Below are positions 5,656-7,012 of a stretch of DNA of 7,012 nt, piece after piece. The position numbers and the translations under genes were made by a program. The notes under the pieces were generated by a model. The model did no database searches. It was not told where the DNA came from and saw only the letters and a program-made list of their open reading frames with translations. Every line of letters begins with the position of its first letter. Position 1 is the stretch's first letter. This DNA comes from an uncultured Actinomycetes bacterium. GTDB taxonomy: Bacteria; Actinomycetota; Thermoleophilia; Miltoncostaeales; Miltoncostaeaceae. Location of the stretch: positions 1 to 7,012 of the forward strand of contig CALMEC010000270.1 in the NCBI GenBank assembly GCA_937862675.1, read 5' to 3'.

Positions 5656-6471
5656 CTACACCGGTGGGACAGGGACCTCGGCCGGGGACGCGATGTGGAT
5701 GTCCGTGAGGTCGATCGGGAGGTGCCGTGCGAGCGCCTTCTCCCCGCCGGTGGTGAGGAGGAGTGCCCGGTCGTCGGGGACACGCATTGTCCACCGCGCG
5801 GCGAGGAGGGCCGACAGGACCGCGGCGCCCAGACGTCCGGCCAGGTGGTGTTCCTGCTCGGACCAGTCCATGCACGCCCGGAGCAGGGGACGTGAACCCG
5901 GACGGGCCGTCAGGGCATCGACATCCACTCCGAGGTCTGTCAGCACCGCGGACGCCGCGTCGCCCAGGCGATAGGGATGACGTGCGAGCGGCTGTGCCAG
6001 ACGGTCGTCCGCGCGGCGGCGGGTGTCGGCGAGCCCGTCGTCGGCGACGAGCACGCCCGCGGTGAGGAGCGCACGCATCAGCCGGACGCCGAGTCGCCCG
6101 GCGAGGTGGTCGTAACACGAACGGGCGTTGCGGAGGCGCGCGGCACGCGTGCCCTGACGCAACGAGCGCACGGGCTGCACGGGCGCGACGCGGGCCAGCG
6201 CTTCGAGGATCACGCCGACATGTTCCGAGGCCAGCCGGTGGTAGCGGTGGCGTCCGGAGCGCTCGACGCCGATGAGGCCCGCGGCACGCAGATGTTTCAG
6301 CTGCGCGCTCGTCGCCTGCGGTGACACGCCCGCCTCGGCGGCCAGGACGCTGGCCGGAAGTGAGCGGCCGTCGGACAGCGCGACCAGGATGCGGGCGCGT
6401 GTGGGATCGGCGAACAGGGCGGCGGCGCTCGCGATGTCGACGTCTCCGCCGATGTCACCGGATGACGGCAT
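5656..6471 (-). CDS. ArsR-type winged-helix transcriptional regulator
   Basis: This is a 271-residue DNA-binding regulator. Residues about 13-82 are an ArsR/SmtB winged helix: ALFADPTRARILVALSDG (18-35), the helix-turn-helix LAAEAGVSPQATSAQLKHLRAAGLI (43-67) and the wing VERSGRHRYHRLAS. The length is more than twice that of classical ArsR (about 100-120). The extra C-terminal half carries a duplicated element: CYDHLAGRLG at 119-128 and CMDW...HHLAGRLG at 200-215. This belongs to a common actinobacterial subfamily of long ArsR-like proteins; its ligand is unknown. I chose the ATG at 6469-6471; the frame is open to 6654, but that stretch overlaps the transporter gene and reads as Arg/Pro-rich noise. 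No good Shine-Dalgarno precedes it; a GATACT element 6 bases upstream suggests a leaderless transcript. It lies 67 bases downstream of an MFS transporter, which is its most likely target. Confidence 0.92.
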   Translation of the reverse strand: MPSSGDIGGDVDIASAAALFADPTRARILVALSDGRSLPASVLAAEAGVSPQATSAQLKHLRAAGLIGVERSGRHRYHRLASEHVGVILEALARVAPVQPVRSLRQGTRAARLRNARSCYDHLAGRLGVRLMRALLTAGVLVADDGLADTRRRADDRLAQPLARHPYRLGDAASAVLTDLGVDVDALTARPGSRPLLRACMDWSEQEHHLAGRLGAAVLSALLAARWTMRVPDDRALLLTTGGEKALARHLPIDLTDIHIASPAEVPVPPV

Positions 6472-6477
6472 GCACCC

Positions 6478-6483
6478 AGTATC
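6478..6483 (-). promoter_or_regulatory. Possible -10 element for a leaderless transcript of the ArsR-type gene
   Basis: On the minus strand, GATACT (matching TATAAT at four of six positions) ends 6 bases before the ATG at 6471. That spacing would put the transcript start at or beside the start codon, consistent with the absence of a Shine-Dalgarno sequence. No good -35 hexamer is present, so the call is tentative. Confidence 0.35.
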
Positions 6484-6523
6484 GCGCTGTGACGATTCCA
6501 CGGATGCGGAACCGTCACGGCGC
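6484..6523. repeat. Long imperfect inverted repeat between transporter and regulator genes
   Basis: Two 16-base arms, GCGCTGTGACGATTCC (6484-6499) and GGAACCGTCACGGCGC (6508-6523), are complementary at 14 positions around an 8-base centre. They lie 15 bases after the transporter stop and end directly next to the GATACT element before the ArsR-type start. This fits either a dimeric operator for the regulator or an RNA hairpin between the two genes. One mismatch becomes a G-U pair in either RNA strand, and there is no T-run. Confidence 0.55.
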
Positions 6524-6538
6524 GGTGCCGGTCGACCC

Positions 6539-7012
6539 TCAGACGGCGACGGCCGGGGCTTCCTCGCCGGAGTCGTCCGACGGGGCGGTGAGAACCCCGG
6601 AGCGCAGCACGAAGCTGGAGGCGAGGGCCGCGCCCAGGAAGATAGCCGCCGCAACCCAGAACGCGGCGGTGTAGCTGGTGATCGCCGCGTGCGCCTGGGC
6701 GACCGCCGAGGTGCCGTGATGGCTGATGTAGTCGCTCAGGGCGTTCGCCGCGATCGTGCTGAGAAGCGCCGTCCCGATGGCCCCGCCGATCTGCTGGACG
6801 GTGTTGACCATTGCGGACGCGACGCCGGCATCGCTGTGCGCCGCCCCGAAGGTCGCCGTGTTCATGGCCGCCGAGAAGACGATACCCAGGCCGGCTCCGA
6901 CGATCAGGAGCGGGGGAAGGATGGATCCGGCGTACGTCGCGGTGATGTCCAGGTTGTTCGCGAGGAGGCCCATGCCGGCCGCGGCGATGACCAGACCGGT
7001 CGGGATGAGGAT
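6539..7012 (-). CDS. MFS drug-efflux-type transporter, C-terminal end (partial, 5' end outside window)
   Basis: The last 157 residues of a major facilitator superfamily transporter are visible; the frame remains open to the right edge, so the start is outside. Four hydrophobic segments can be seen: LIPTGLVIAAAGMGLL (2-17), ILPPLLIVGAGLGIVFSAAM (31-50), the stretch about 69-93 with ASAMVNTVQQIGGAIGTALL, and AFWVAAAIFLGAALASSFVL (119-138). The block with GLGIVFSAAMNTAT and then GVASAMVNTVQQIGGAIG is characteristic of the 14-helix DHA2 (EmrB/QacA-like) proton-driven drug exporters. A short acidic cytoplasmic tail follows. The substrate cannot be told from this part. It is upstream of, and on the same strand as, the ArsR-type regulator and DUF1801 genes. 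Confidence 0.92.
   Translation of the reverse strand: MLIPTGLVIAAAGMGLLANNLDITATYAGSILPPLLIVGAGLGIVFSAAMNTATFGAAHSDAGVASAMVNTVQQIGGAIGTALLSTIAANALSDYISHHGTSAVAQAHAAITSYTAAFWVAAAIFLGAALASSFVLRSGVLTAPSDDSGEEAPAVAV

Noticed and set aside
6472..6654. N-terminal extension of the ArsR-type regulator
   Set aside because: The frame is open, but it would overlap the transporter gene by over 100 bases, and the added residues are Arg/Pro/Ser noise without similarity to the family, which starts just before the winged helix.

Overview
The window is about 7 kb of high-GC, gene-dense DNA with strongly GC-biased third codon positions. Together with the gene content (an actinobacterial type of ArsR regulator, a lipobox lipoprotein of an actinobacterial uncharacterised family, DUF1737 and DUF1801 proteins), this points to an actinomycete-type bacterium. 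A Thermoleophilia or Solirubrobacterales-like source is possible, but that is only a guess from the style of the secreted proteins. I see no RNA gene, transposon, integrase, phage gene or CRISPR array. The region reads as ordinary chromosome.

Layout, left to right: (1) the C-terminal half of adenylosuccinate synthetase, purA, on the plus strand, cut by the left edge. (2) A convergent intergenic region with two strong inverted repeats, then a small two-helix membrane protein on the minus strand. (3) A divergent plus-strand pair: a 61-residue DUF1737 protein whose stop codon overlaps the start of metZ, O-succinylhomoserine sulfhydrylase. (4) A 227-base gap with two stem-loops and five copies of GTCACC/GGTGAC, then a minus-strand lipoprotein of unknown function. 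(5) A divergent plus-strand gene for a secreted beta-sandwich protein with two cysteine pairs. (6) A minus-strand run reading leftwards from the right edge: the 3' end of an MFS drug-efflux-type transporter, an ArsR-type regulator, and a DUF1801 protein.

Functionally, purA is purine biosynthesis and metZ is methionine biosynthesis (direct sulfhydrylation of O-succinylhomoserine). The DUF1737 protein is probably translationally coupled to metZ. The transporter-regulator-DUF1801 run looks like a small inducible efflux unit. The gap between transporter and regulator holds a long imperfect inverted repeat next to a -10-like element, which could be the regulator's own operator. I did not find a clearly new multi-gene system. 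The best leads are the DUF1737-metZ coupling, the efflux unit with its inverted repeat, the repeated Cys/His module in the regulator, and the two uncharacterised exported proteins.
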